DNA of 64,000 bases from Actinacidiphila rubida (GCF_900110255.1 NZ_FODD01000031.1:38210-102209), one strand, 5' to 3'; numbered from the stretch's first letter, positions 32,513 to 41,426 are shown. Notes: generated by a model from the letters alone, not told the origin. Numbers and translations are program-made.

Positions 32513-33514
32513 ATGCGACATTCCCGTCATGCTTCGTATCACAAGGGTGAATTGATCGCCCAGGAACGGGCTGGATTCCGCGAGAGCGCCGAGCACCTGC
32601 GCGCGATCATCGATGACCGTCTTCCCCGCGGCGCACAGGGCTTCCTGGCCGAGCTGCCTTTTCTCGTCGTGGGTGCGGCCGCACCCGACGCTCGGGTCTG
32701 GGCGTCGATCGTGTACGGACGTCCGGGATTCCTCCGCGTGATCGGTCCCCGTGAAGTCCTTGTCGCAGCGCATCTGCCGGAGACCGACCCGTTGGCTGCG
32801 GCCCTGGCCGACAGCGCGCACGTCGGAACCCTGGCCATCGATCTTCCTCACCGGCGGCGCTTGCGGGTCAATGGGCGCACGGAGGCCGTGCCGGAGGGAT
32901 TCACCCTCACCGTCGACCAGGCGTACGGAAACTGCCCCAAGTACATTCAGAGCCGGGAGCCGGAGGGGGCCGTATCCGTCCCCGCGGTGTCCCGCGTGAC
33001 GCGGGGCCGTGAACTGCGGCCCGAGCAGCGCCATATGATCGACACCGCGGACACGTTCTTCGTCGCCTCCACCTCCACGACGGGCGATGCGGATGTGTCC
33101 CATCGCGGGGGAAACCGCGGATTCACCCGTACCCTCACCCCGCAGCGTCTGCAATGGCCCGAGTACGAGGGCAACACGATGCTGATGACCCTCGGGAATC
33201 TCACGGTCAATCCGGCCGCGGGCCTGTTGTTCGTCGATTGGCACGCCGGTACGACGCTGCAGTTGACGGGCACCGCCGCCATCGACTGGAACACCCGCAC
33301 CGCCGTCGGTGCCCACGGGGCGGAGACAGCAGTGGACTTCCGCGTGGCCGAGGTAATCCAGACGGATCTGCCCACAGGCTCCCTCAACTGGTCCGAGCCC
33401 CTGTTCTCACGCTTCAACCCCCCGACGCCGTCGGCGTCGCCGGGCGACCGCAGCGACCCGCGCGCCCGCACGGAAGACCAGCGCCACGACCAGGCGGGAC
33501 GGACCGGGGCGTGA
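32513..33514 (+). CDS. Pyridoxamine 5'-phosphate oxidase-like FMN-binding split-barrel protein
   Basis: A 333-residue protein with two split-barrel-like halves: GFLAELPFLVVGAAAPDARVWASIVYGRPGFLRV (N half), and DTFFVASTSTTGDADVSHRGGNRGFTRTLTPQRLQWPEYEGNTMLMTLGNLTVNPAAGLLFVDWHAGTTLQLTGTAAI (C half). The C half is the classic pyridoxamine-oxidase-family core that binds FMN or F420. The C-terminal 30 residues are disordered and charged. It may be a flavin reductase-like or F420-dependent enzyme for small molecules. ATG 32513 has GAGGGA 8 nt upstream. Followed by a luciferase-like monooxygenase and its reductase on the same strand, so a flavin-linked oxidation unit is likely. Confidence 0.85.
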   Translation: MRHSRHASYHKGELIAQERAGFRESAEHLRAIIDDRLPRGAQGFLAELPFLVVGAAAPDARVWASIVYGRPGFLRVIGPREVLVAAHLPETDPLAAALADSAHVGTLAIDLPHRRRLRVNGRTEAVPEGFTLTVDQAYGNCPKYIQSREPEGAVSVPAVSRVTRGRELRPEQRHMIDTADTFFVASTSTTGDADVSHRGGNRGFTRTLTPQRLQWPEYEGNTMLMTLGNLTVNPAAGLLFVDWHAGTTLQLTGTAAIDWNTRTAVGAHGAETAVDFRVAEVIQTDLPTGSLNWSEPLFSRFNPPTPSASPGDRSDPRARTEDQRHDQAGRTGA

Positions 33515-33555
33515 GAAAATGGTCGGATCCGCAATAGATCCACAGGGAGTTCGCC

Positions 33556-34698
33556 ATGAACTCGGCTGAGGAACTCGGGATGCAATTCGGTATATTCACC
33601 GTGGGTGACGTGACCGCCGACCCCACGGCGGGGACCACTCCCAGCGAAGCGGAACGCATCCAGGCCACGCTCGCCATCGCGCGCAAGGCCGAGGACGTCG
33701 GACTCGACGTCTTCGCCACCGGAGAGCACCACAACCCACCCTTCGTGCCGTCCTCCCCGACGACACTGCTCGGCTGCATCGCCGGGCAGACCGAACGCCT
33801 CCTGCTGTCCACCGCGACCACGTTGATCACGACCAACGACCCCGTCAAGATCGCCGAGGACTTCAGCGTGCTCCAGCACGTCTCCGGCGGTCGCGCCGAC
33901 CTCATGCTCGGACGGGGGAACACCGGTCCCGTGTATCCGTGGTTCGGACAGGACATCCGGCAGGCGATACCGCTGACCGTCGAGCACTACGGCCTGCTGC
34001 GGCGCCTGTGGCGCGAGGACGTCGTGGACTGGGAAGGCGAGTTGCGGTCCTCGCTCCAGGGATTCACGCTCGCGCCCCGGCCCCTGGACGGCGTGCCCCC
34101 CTTCGTGTGGCACGCCGCCATACGCACCCCCGAAGTGGCGGAGCTTGCGGCCCACTACGGCGACGGATTCTTCGCCAACCACATTTTCTGGCCCGCCTCC
34201 CACACGCAGTCCATGGTCGAGCTCTACCGGCGGCGCTTCGCGCACTACGGTCACGGTTCGCCGGAGCAGGCCATCGTGGGGCTGGGCGGGCAGGTCTTCA
34301 TGCGGCACAACAGCCAGGACGCGGTGAAGGAGTTCCGCCCCTACTTCGACAACGCCCCGGTCTACGGCCACGGCCCCTCGCTGGAGGACTTCACGGCCCT
34401 CACGCCCTTGACGGTCGGATCACCGGCCCAGGTCATCGAGAAGACGCTGGGATTCCGCGAGTACGCCGGCGACTACCAGCGGCAGCTCTTCCTTGTCGAC
34501 CACGCGGGTCTCCCTCTCAAGACCGTGCTCGAACAGCTCGACATCCTGGGTGAAGAGGTGGTGCCGGTGCTGCGCAAGGAATTCGCCGTCGGCAGACCTG
34601 CCGATGTCCCGCCGGCCCCTACACATCGGTCTCTGCTGCGCGCCCGCGGGGACGGGGGAGGACCGCACCCCGACGACGACCATCCGGAAGCGCGGTGA
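33556..34698 (+). CDS. LLM-class flavin-dependent monooxygenase (CE1758-like)
   Basis: A bacterial luciferase-like TIM-barrel enzyme of 380 residues. Typical strands: MQFGIFTVGD, VGLDVFATGEHHNPPFVPSSPTTLLGCIAGQTERLLLSTATTLITTNDPVKIAEDFSVLQHVSGGRADLMLGRGN, VPPFVWHAAIRTPEVAELAAHYGDGFFANHIFWPASHTQSMVELYRRRF. The C-terminal insertions fit the CE1758 family, which is characteristically paired with a dedicated FMN reductase. That partner follows directly with a 4-bp overlap. The C-terminal 35 residues are Pro/Asp-rich and poorly conserved. ATG 33556 has AGGGAG upstream. Oxidises an unknown small molecule using reduced FMN and O2. Confidence 0.9.
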   Translation: MNSAEELGMQFGIFTVGDVTADPTAGTTPSEAERIQATLAIARKAEDVGLDVFATGEHHNPPFVPSSPTTLLGCIAGQTERLLLSTATTLITTNDPVKIAEDFSVLQHVSGGRADLMLGRGNTGPVYPWFGQDIRQAIPLTVEHYGLLRRLWREDVVDWEGELRSSLQGFTLAPRPLDGVPPFVWHAAIRTPEVAELAAHYGDGFFANHIFWPASHTQSMVELYRRRFAHYGHGSPEQAIVGLGGQVFMRHNSQDAVKEFRPYFDNAPVYGHGPSLEDFTALTPLTVGSPAQVIEKTLGFREYAGDYQRQLFLVDHAGLPLKTVLEQLDILGEEVVPVLRKEFAVGRPADVPPAPTHRSLLRARGDGGGPHPDDDHPEAR

Positions 34699-35342
34699 GC
34701 ACCATGGACGAGACGGACAGCGTGAAGGCGGTGAGGCTGACGGTCATCACCGGCGGACTGCGCGAGCCGTCCTCGACGCGACTCCTCGCGGACCGGCTGG
34801 TGACAGCCGTGACCGCCGAACTCGAGCGGCTCGGCGACCACGCCGAGTCGACGATCGTGGAACTGCGCCCCCTGGGCCACCCCATCATGGACGCGATGCT
34901 GACCGGGCTCACCAGAGACGAACTGGAGTCGGCCTTCGCGTCAGTCGCGGACGCAGACGGGGTGATCGCCGTCACGCCCGCCTTCAACGCCTCCTTCAGC
35001 GGACTCTTCAAATCCTTCTTCGACGTCCTGCCGGAAGACACGCTCTCCGACATGCCGGTACTCATCGGCGCGACCGGCGGAACCGAGCGGCATTCACTGG
35101 TCCTCGAACACGCCCTGCGCCCGATGCTCACCTACCTGCACGCGATCGTCTCCCCCCGTGCGGTCTACGCCGCCACCAGTGACTTCGGCCTCGCATCGGG
35201 CTCAGCCCTGGCGGAGCGCATCGTCGCCGCCGCGGCCGACTTCTCCCGCCTGCTGCACGGGTGCGGGCCACGGCCACGACGCGACGTCGTCGACGAGGAT
35301 CTCGCCTCCATGCAGGCACTGCTGGGTGGCAACGACGGATGA
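34695..35342 (+). CDS. NAD(P)H-dependent FMN reductase (CE1759-like)
   Basis: Supplies reduced FMN to the luciferase-like monooxygenase. The 215-residue flavodoxin-like fold has the phosphate-binding loop TVITGGLREPSSTRLLADRL near residues 15-34, the FMN/dimer segment DADGVIAVTPAFNASFSGLFKSFFDVL near 85-110, and MPVLIGATGGTERHSLVLEHALRPMLTYLHA. It begins in the monooxygenase stop codon (GTGA at 34695-34698), so the two are translationally coupled; ATG 34704 is a possible alternative start. Confidence 0.9.
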   Translation: MSTMDETDSVKAVRLTVITGGLREPSSTRLLADRLVTAVTAELERLGDHAESTIVELRPLGHPIMDAMLTGLTRDELESAFASVADADGVIAVTPAFNASFSGLFKSFFDVLPEDTLSDMPVLIGATGGTERHSLVLEHALRPMLTYLHAIVSPRAVYAATSDFGLASGSALAERIVAAAADFSRLLHGCGPRPRRDVVDEDLASMQALLGGNDG

Positions 35343-35610
35343 CGGACCTCGGGCGCCGGCCCCCGACGCACCCGCACCGCACCCACCGCGCCATGGCCGC
35401 CTCGACTGCTCGCTCCTCGTGGCGACTTGACCGAGCACGGCTGGGCTGCCGGCCTGAGCGTGCGGGAGACCGCGCGGCGGGGACGCCCGCCCGAGCTACG
35501 GGCACGGGGTGTTCACCCGCCTCGGCGGTGAACGGGGCCACGTCCAGTCAACGTACCCATGCGGCGCGCGCCCACGGCTCGACACCGTGAACGACGTCAA
35601 GGGCCCACCA

Positions 35611-35955
35611 TCAGCCCATGTCTGCGGCGCCCGGCTCGCGTGACTCGTCAGGCGTGTCGCCGATCTCGTCCACGCCGTGGAGCAGATCGTGGACCAGCTC
35701 GTCGTGAATCTGCCGCTCCACGGCCCGCGAAGACGCGGAGAACACGATCTCCTTGGCCTCCCTCAAGCTGCCTTCACCCGCACCGAGTAGCGCTCTCGTG
35801 ACGATGATCGCGTCCATCGGCCCGATGCCGCGTGCGCTCAGTAGCTGCTGAACGTCGTCCATTCCGGACTCGCCCTCAAGCAGCGCACCGCACTCATCGG
35901 CCAGCGCCGAGAGCCGCGAGGCGCCATCCGGGGCCAGTCCCGACGTCTCCACCAT
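35611..35955 (-). CDS. Small hypothetical protein with L7/L12-C-terminal-like motif
   Basis: A 114-residue acidic protein. The middle part GIGPMDAIIVTRALLGAGEGSLREAKEIVFSASSRAVERQIHDELVHDLLHGVDEI resembles the helix-turn-helix core of the ribosomal L7/L12 C-terminal domain (the IxxxK/R...LxEAKExV pattern). Small standalone proteins with this motif occur in Streptomyces without known function. The C-terminus is disordered. ATG follows GGGGGTGGG. There is no operon partner. Confidence 0.55.
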   Translation of the reverse strand: MVETSGLAPDGASRLSALADECGALLEGESGMDDVQQLLSARGIGPMDAIIVTRALLGAGEGSLREAKEIVFSASSRAVERQIHDELVHDLLHGVDEIGDTPDESREPGAADMG

Positions 35956-36520
35956 TTCCCACCCCCATCAGTCCCCCAGCTCCTCACGCTCACCACGAGG
36001 AAGGAAGCGCCAGTGAAGTATGAAGGCCCGGGCGACGCACGGCCAGGGTCGTCAGACCCGGTGGCCGTCGTGCCGGCGTGGGCCCGGCCGCGGCGGGAGT
36101 TCGGCAGCGCGGCGAAAGTCGGCGGTCGGGGCGGGACTCGGCAGGTTCGGGCAGCCGGCGGACGATCCGATCATCCACAGGACTGTGGATATCCCGAAGG
36201 CCACCAAGCTCACCAGCGACAGTAATGGGGCGGCGGAACGGCTCGAAAGCCGCCTAGCGTCAGCGACGCCTACCGCAGATCCACGCTTACCTCGTGCTCG
36301 CGGAAGAACACCCCGGCATCGGCCGGGCAGCCTCTGAGGCTGCCCATACCTGGCGTCGGCCGGGGGCAAGGCCGGGGATCGCACGGCCGACGTTTTGGGC
36401 CCGGCCGAAAGGTTGTTCAGCCGGGCGTGCTCTCCACTACGTTCGGCCGGACCGGGAGGACCTCACCGGAAGCACGTCACCTGACCAGCAAGAAGCAGCT
36501 CCGATCAAGGGGGATTCGTC
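35956..36520. other. 565-bp region without a supported gene
   Basis: Weak readings exist on both strands. The minus strand from about 36384 gives SRSAAPLLSLVSLVAFGISTVLWM, a possible single transmembrane segment, and a GTG at 36013 on plus has an AGGAAGG upstream. Neither has a convincing full-length product. A 9-bp perfect hairpin (GGGCAGCCT/AGGCTGCCC, 36325-36345) without T-run is present. The promoter of the downstream secreted protein must lie near the right end. Confidence 0.35.
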
Positions 36521-37003
36521 ATGCTCGGTATCCGGAAGCGGGCGGCTACTGTGATCGCCGTCGCCGCCATGGCGGTGGGCGCGGTCACCGTTCCCGTCTC
36601 GTCGGCCTCGGCCGACCCCTGCTTGCACGTGCTCGGGAACTCGGTGGAGGCGTACATCAACAGCACCCACGTCGGCACGTTCTACGAAGCGTGGAACTCG
36701 TGCACGAAGGTGGTCTACGCCGAGTTCCACTTCGCGAGCACGACCCAGGCCACGGTGTGGAACGGCGACAGCACGATCGAGATCTGGCACAGCGGCGACT
36801 TCTGGAGCAAGAGGCTGGACAAGAACAACGGGTCCACGTGGTGGGAGACGCCGTTCAAGTCGATCTACACCGTCCCGACGAGCGACAGGCGCTACGACGC
36901 GGAGATCCACATCAGGAGCAACGCCTCAGATGCCTGTTCGGGTTGGGCCGGTTGGGACTTCTCCGGCCACCAAGTCGCGCCCACCTGGATCAGCTGCGGC
37001 TAG
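36521..37003 (+). CDS. Small secreted protein, function unknown
   Basis: A 160-residue precursor with a clear Sec signal peptide (MLGIRKRAATVIAVAAMAVGAVTVPVSSASA, cleavage near residue 31). The mature part of about 129 residues has four Cys (PCLHV, NSCTKV, SDACSGW, ISCG), enough for two disulfides, and a Trp-rich beta-type sequence (TVWNGDSTIEIWHSGDFWSKRLDKNN, WWETPFKSIYTVPTSDRRYDAEIHIRS). No family recognised. ATG 36521 has AAGGGGGA upstream. It is followed by a strong hairpin. Confidence 0.8.
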   Translation: MLGIRKRAATVIAVAAMAVGAVTVPVSSASADPCLHVLGNSVEAYINSTHVGTFYEAWNSCTKVVYAEFHFASTTQATVWNGDSTIEIWHSGDFWSKRLDKNNGSTWWETPFKSIYTVPTSDRRYDAEIHIRSNASDACSGWAGWDFSGHQVAPTWISCG

Positions 37004-37088
37004 ATTCCCGAATGCGCGGCACACCCTCGACCTCTGCTCCGCCAGAGCGGTACGGACCGGCATACCGGTAACCGAGTCGGGCGTACAA

Positions 37089-37134
37089 GCAGGTAGGGGC
37101 GGACCTCGATGGATCGAGGTCCGCCCCTACCTGC
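37089..37134. terminator. 22-bp-arm perfect hairpin
   Basis: Arms 37089-37110 and 37113-37134 are fully complementary with a 2-nt GG loop. It follows the secreted protein gene on plus and the tRNA-like element on minus, so it could terminate both. Confidence 0.85.
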
Positions 37135-37149
37135 ACGTTTACCGCTACC

Positions 37150-37206
37150 GCGGAGACTGTGGGATGTGAACCCACGGTGACATCGCTGCCACGACGTTTT
37201 CAAGAC
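37150..37206 (-). repeat. tRNA-Ser(UGA)-like 3' half, copy A (candidate att scar)
   Basis: On the minus strand it reads like a type II tRNA from the anticodon loop (CTTGAAA, anticodon UGA) through a long variable arm (GTGGCAGCGATGTCAC), a T arm (GTGGG TTCACAT CCCAC) and the acceptor 3' strand (AGTCTCCG). The D arm and 5' acceptor are missing, so it is not an intact tRNA. A 40-nt core (37157-37196) is identical to copy B at 52547-52586. Tyrosine-integrase elements use tRNA 3' ends as attachment sites. Confidence 0.65.
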
Positions 37207-37559
37207 CACTCAGCCCGTCCCCCCTGGCACGGAGGTGGGCCGGAGTCGGGGCGTGGGGTTCGAGCCGGCGGAAGCGGCTCGCGGTCCGGGCCATGACCTG
37301 GTCGTATATCGCCAGCCGGCGGCGGGGCGGGTCCACGCTCCAGCCTGCGGTTACCGAAGGATCTTCAGGGGTCGGCGTTACCCTTTGGTGTTCAGCGGCG
37401 ACCGGCCGGTGTGCACCCGGACCGGTGGCACTGCTCTCAGCTGAGAGCCGCACGCCGGGCGGAGGGCGTCGCGGACCAGTGGGCCAGTGGGCCGGCAACG
37501 TCGTGCGTCGGTGACTCGGCCGCGTCGCGTTCCCCGGTCGGGGAGGAGAGGGAGAGGCT
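37207..37559. other. Region between copy A and the NB-ARC regulator
   Basis: No gene supported on either strand. It presumably holds the promoter of the downstream TTG-started regulator. GGGAGGAGAGGGAGAGG at its right end is a doubled purine-rich ribosome site. Confidence 0.4.
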
Positions 37560-39815
37560 TTGTCCGAGGAGAGGCCGTTCGGGATCGTGCTGCGCGGCCT
37601 GCGGCAGCAGGGCCGCTTGACGATCGAGGAACTGGCCGAGGCGTCCGGGGTGAGCGTCCGGGCGATCGGCGACATGGAACGGGGCCACAGCCGGGTTCCG
37701 CAGCGACGCACCGTGGCAGCGCTCGCAGACGGGCTGGGACTGACGGGCGCGGAGCGCGAAGCTCTGCTGGCGGCCGCGCGGGCCGGCCGTCCGACGCATG
37801 CTTCGGCGGTGACCGGGACGGCTGTGCCGCCGAGCGCGGTGGGGGACTTCACCGGACGCGAGGCGGAGCTCGCCCGGCTGGCTGAGGCCGCCGACGCGGC
37901 ACGCTCCGGCGTGGGGGCGCCGGTGATGGTCGTCTCAGGCCCACCCGGGTGCGGGAAAACCACCCTGGCCCTCAGAGCGGCAGCGGACCTGGCCGGGGAA
38001 TTCCCCAACGGCTGCTACATGGTGGACCTGCACGGGGTGGACGGCCCCGTGGAGTCGGCCGAGGCCGTGGTGAAGCTGCTGAAAGCCCTGGGCACGTCGG
38101 AGCGCCGGCTGGCGCAGGAGGACACGGAGGGCCACGCGGGTCTGCTGCGGGCGCTGCTGTACGAGCGCCGGTGCCTGGTGATCCTGGACAACGCCCGCGA
38201 CGAGGCCCAGGTCCGGGCGCTGCTGCCCGCAGGCGGGCGCAGCGTGGTGCTGGTCACCAGCCGACGCCCGCTGACCGGCCTGGAGAACGTCGGCCGCCTG
38301 GCGCTGGCCGAGCTGCCGCACGCCGAGGCCGTCGAGCTGCTGCGCCGGATCATGGGCGCCGAGCGTGCGGATGCGGAGGCAGAGGCCGTGGCGCGGGTCG
38401 CGGAGCTGTGCGCGCGCCTGCCGCTGGCCCTGCGGGTAGCGGGGAACTGGCTGGCCGTCCGCTCGGCGTGGAGCGTGGACCACCTGGTCCGCCGGCTGGC
38501 TGACGAGGAACGCAGACTGGGCGCGCTCGCCGCGGGAGACGTGCGGGTGGAGGCGGCCTTCGAACTGTCCTACCGGCAGCTGACCGACCAGGCCGCCCGC
38601 ATGCTGCGGCTGCTGAGCCTGGTCCCGGGACCGGACATGACCGCCGCCTACGGCGCCGCCCTGACCGCCACCGACCTGTTCGAGGCCGAGGACGTCATGG
38701 AGGAACTGGTGGAGGCCGGACTCCTCCAGACCACCCACGCCGAGCGCTACCACCTGCACGACCTGCTGCGCCTGTTCGCCCGCACCCGCCTGGCCCAGGA
38801 GGAGACACCTGACGAGCGGGAAGCGGCCGAGGAGCGGCTGGGCACCTGGCTGCTGGACACCGCCATCCTCGCGGGCCGCTGGTTCAACCCCGTGGACGGG
38901 GCACCGCCGTCCCCCCAGCAGGGCCTGGTCGCCCTGGGGACCGTCGAGCAGGCCCGCACCTGGCTGGAGAGTGAAGCCCCCGCCTGGTTCACCGCGCTGC
39001 GCACCGCGGCCGCTCGCGGTGAACACGTCCGGGTGGTGGAAACCGTTCAGGCCATGCAGACGTTCTACGACCTGTGTATCTACTGGGGGCACTGGGCCGA
39101 GGTCTTCCGCCTGTCCAGCCAGGCCGCCGCCGCACTCGACGACCCCGGCCTGCAGGCCTTCCACCTCAACCAGTATTCCTCCCTGCTGACCATCGAGCAC
39201 CGATACCGGGAGGCCGTCGAAAGGGCCGAGGAGGCGATGGAGTGCGCCCGCCGCGCGCAGGACCTCTCTCAGCAGGCCTGGGCACTGCTGTTCATGTCAT
39301 GGCCTCACCTGCAGCACGGCCAGATACACGAGCGCTACGACAAAGTCCGCGCCGCCGTCGACCTGTTCGAAGCCGGCGGTGATCACGAGGGCTGGCTCCA
39401 CGCCATGATTTCCTTGCGGGTGAGCCTGCGCGACCTCGGTCGCGCGGAGGAGGCCCGGGCCCAGTACGAACGCATCATCGCCTTCCTGGACGCACCCGAC
39501 TGCCCCCTCAGCGGGTACTCCGCCGACTTCCCCCGCGCCAGGGTGGTCAGCGGACTCGGTCGCGACCTCGCCGCTGTCGGGCGGTGGAGCGAGGCCGTGG
39601 AGCACTATCGCAGCGGCCTGTTCCAGATGCAGCGGATCGGGGTCCCCCACCTGGAGGCCGAGATCCTCATGGAACTGGCGAAGGCACTGATCGAACTGGG
39701 CGAGACCGCTGAGGCCCGAACCTGCCTCCACCAAGCCCTCGCCTTCGGCGACGCGGCAGACAGCAACCACCTGAAGACCACACAAGGCCTCCTGGACTCC
39801 CTCCCGGCCGAATGA
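37560..39815 (+). CDS. XRE - NB-ARC - TPR STAND-type transcriptional regulator
   Basis: A 751-residue regulator. Residues 5-60 are an XRE-type helix-turn-helix (LRQQGRLTIEELAEASGVSVRAIGDMERGHSRVPQRRTVAALADGL). Residues 85-340 are an NB-ARC ATPase with Walker A VSGPPGCGKTTLALR near 123-137, Walker B RRCLVILDNA, sensor VLVTSRRPL, and ARLPLALRVAG as the GxP motif. The rest is winged-helix and TPR repeats (LQAFHLNQYSSLLTIEHRYREAVERAEEAMECARRAQ onward). It resembles AfsR without the SARP domain; such STAND proteins switch on ligand-triggered oligomerisation. The target is unknown. The TTG start follows a purine-rich stretch. It is the first gene inside the 15.4-kb repeat-bounded segment. Confidence 0.9.
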   Translation: MSEERPFGIVLRGLRQQGRLTIEELAEASGVSVRAIGDMERGHSRVPQRRTVAALADGLGLTGAEREALLAAARAGRPTHASAVTGTAVPPSAVGDFTGREAELARLAEAADAARSGVGAPVMVVSGPPGCGKTTLALRAAADLAGEFPNGCYMVDLHGVDGPVESAEAVVKLLKALGTSERRLAQEDTEGHAGLLRALLYERRCLVILDNARDEAQVRALLPAGGRSVVLVTSRRPLTGLENVGRLALAELPHAEAVELLRRIMGAERADAEAEAVARVAELCARLPLALRVAGNWLAVRSAWSVDHLVRRLADEERRLGALAAGDVRVEAAFELSYRQLTDQAARMLRLLSLVPGPDMTAAYGAALTATDLFEAEDVMEELVEAGLLQTTHAERYHLHDLLRLFARTRLAQEETPDEREAAEERLGTWLLDTAILAGRWFNPVDGAPPSPQQGLVALGTVEQARTWLESEAPAWFTALRTAAARGEHVRVVETVQAMQTFYDLCIYWGHWAEVFRLSSQAAAALDDPGLQAFHLNQYSSLLTIEHRYREAVERAEEAMECARRAQDLSQQAWALLFMSWPHLQHGQIHERYDKVRAAVDLFEAGGDHEGWLHAMISLRVSLRDLGRAEEARAQYERIIAFLDAPDCPLSGYSADFPRARVVSGLGRDLAAVGRWSEAVEHYRSGLFQMQRIGVPHLEAEILMELAKALIELGETAEARTCLHQALAFGDAADSNHLKTTQGLLDSLPAE

Positions 39816-39907
39816 ACGCGCATGCCGCCGCGACACGCCGTGGGGTCGGGGAGCCCGCGGACCGCTGCCGGCCCGGCGCCTGCGGCAGCGTGGAGGCACA
39901 GATCCGC

Positions 39908-39955
39908 GCCTGCCGTGGCCCCGCCGCCGGGCCGGGCCGCGGGGCCACGGCAGGC
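39908..39955. terminator. 17-bp perfect hairpin between convergent genes
   Basis: GCCTGCCGTGGCCCCGC (39908-39924) and its exact complement (39939-39955) with a 14-nt loop lie between the stops of the NB-ARC regulator and the first epoxide hydrolase. Confidence 0.85.
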
Positions 39956-39969
39956 AGCTCGGCCGCGGC

Positions 39970-41298
39970 TCACCTGACGCGTCGGGCGTAGGCCCGCAGT
40001 TCCTCCGCGAAGATCCGGGGCTGCTCGAACGCGGCGAAGTGACCGCCGGCGGTGATGTCGTCGTTGAAGTAGACGAGGTCCTTGTAGGCCTTCTCCGCCC
40101 ACACCTTCGGTGTCCGCACCAGCTCCGCCGGAAAGACGCTGACGCCGACCGGCAGGTGCAGCACCGTCAGGTCGTGGTTGTCGCGGTAGAACTCCCAGTA
40201 CAGCCGCGCCGACGAGGCACCCGTGTTCGTGAGCCAGTAAAGGGTGATGTCATCGAGCATGCGGCCGTAACCCAGGACGTGTTCGGGGTGGTGGTCACTG
40301 TCCGTCCAGTCGATGAACTTCTCGTAGATCCACGCGGCCTGTCCGGTGGGGGAATCGGCGAGTCCGTAGCCCAGGGTCTGGGGCCGTGTGGCCTGTTCCT
40401 GGAAGTAGCCGGAGTACTGGGCGGCAAAGACCTGCTGCTGAGCGATGGCCGCCTGTTCCTCCGGCGTACTGTCCCCGAGGGCGGTGTTGGTCAGCATGAA
40501 CTCCGGCAGGTTCAGATGCACGCCGATCAGGCCGTTCGGACGTTGCTTGGCCATCTGGGTGGTGACAGCACCGCCCCAGTCACCGCCCTGGGCGATGTAG
40601 CGGTGATAGCCCAGGCGCCGCATCAGTTCGCCCCAGGCGGCGGCTATCCGCGCGGGGTCCCAGCCCGATTGCGTGGGCCGGTCGGAGAAGCCGTGGCCAG
40701 GCATCGAGGGGATGACGACGTGAAAGGCGTCGTCGGCGCTTCCGCCGTGACGAGTCGGGTCGGTGAGCGGGCCGATCGTGTCGAGGAACTCGACGAAGGA
40801 GCCGGGCCAGCCGTGGTTGAGGATGACCGGCAGGGCGTTCGGGTGCTCGGAGCGGACGTGCAGAAAGTGGATGCCCAGGCCGTCGATCTGGGTCCGGTAC
40901 TGGCCGGTCAGGTTCAGCCGGGCTTCCAGGGCGCGCCAGTCGTACGTGGTGCGCCAGTACTCGACGAGGCCGCGCAACCGGTTGAGCGGCACGCCCTGGG
41001 AGACGTCCTCGACGGTTTCCGGGTCCGGCAGCCGGGCCGCGGACAGCCGGCGCCGAAGGTCGTTGAGCGCGCTCTGGGGTACGTGGAGGTGGAACCGTTC
41101 GATGTCTCTGCCGACCGGCGGCAGGGTCAGGTCGGCTACCGTGGCGGCCTGCGCCGCCGGGGAGTTGGCGGTCAGCCCGATCGGCAGGACGGAGGCCGTG
41201 CCGGCCAGTGCGGCCGTACGCAGGAAACCGCGGCGGCTGTTCGTCCGCGGCGACTCGTCGGCCGGGGACGGCGCGAGGCGGGTGGTGCCTCTGAGCAT
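39970..41298 (-). CDS. Tat-exported epoxide hydrolase (first copy)
   Basis: A 442-residue alpha/beta hydrolase with the epoxide hydrolase N-terminal domain. A twin-arginine signal (NSRRGFLRTAALAGTASVLPIGLTA) implies folded export, perhaps with cofactor-free folding in the cytoplasm. The mature enzyme shows the N-terminal lid (RFHLHVPQSALNDLRRRLSAARLPDPETV), HGWPGSFVEFL (oxyanion), nucleophile Asp in AQGGDWGGAVTTQ, lid Tyr residues, and the catalytic His in GGHFAAFEQPRIFAEELRA. ATG 41298 has GGAG at 6 nt. It is closely related to the second copy at 46237-47577, and is last of the minus-strand cluster after the quinone oxidoreductase. Confidence 0.93.
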   Translation of the reverse strand: MLRGTTRLAPSPADESPRTNSRRGFLRTAALAGTASVLPIGLTANSPAAQAATVADLTLPPVGRDIERFHLHVPQSALNDLRRRLSAARLPDPETVEDVSQGVPLNRLRGLVEYWRTTYDWRALEARLNLTGQYRTQIDGLGIHFLHVRSEHPNALPVILNHGWPGSFVEFLDTIGPLTDPTRHGGSADDAFHVVIPSMPGHGFSDRPTQSGWDPARIAAAWGELMRRLGYHRYIAQGGDWGGAVTTQMAKQRPNGLIGVHLNLPEFMLTNTALGDSTPEEQAAIAQQQVFAAQYSGYFQEQATRPQTLGYGLADSPTGQAAWIYEKFIDWTDSDHHPEHVLGYGRMLDDITLYWLTNTGASSARLYWEFYRDNHDLTVLHLPVGVSVFPAELVRTPKVWAEKAYKDLVYFNDDITAGGHFAAFEQPRIFAEELRAYARRVR

Positions 41299-41426
41299 GG
41301 GGATCTCCATCGTCGCTGGGGTGTGGGTGTGCTGAGGGGCTACGTCAGCCGGAAGCGGCTTCGAGTGGTGCATCCGTGCGTGCCAGGACTCGGTCGCGGA
41401 AGCGGCGAGGGGTGTCCGCCGGACCC

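Noticed and set aside
37150..37206. Intact tRNA-Ser gene at the repeat copies
   Set aside because: The 3' half folds well, but neither copy has a D arm or a 5' acceptor strand that pairs with the 3' end over 7 bp, so I did not annotate a functional tRNA.
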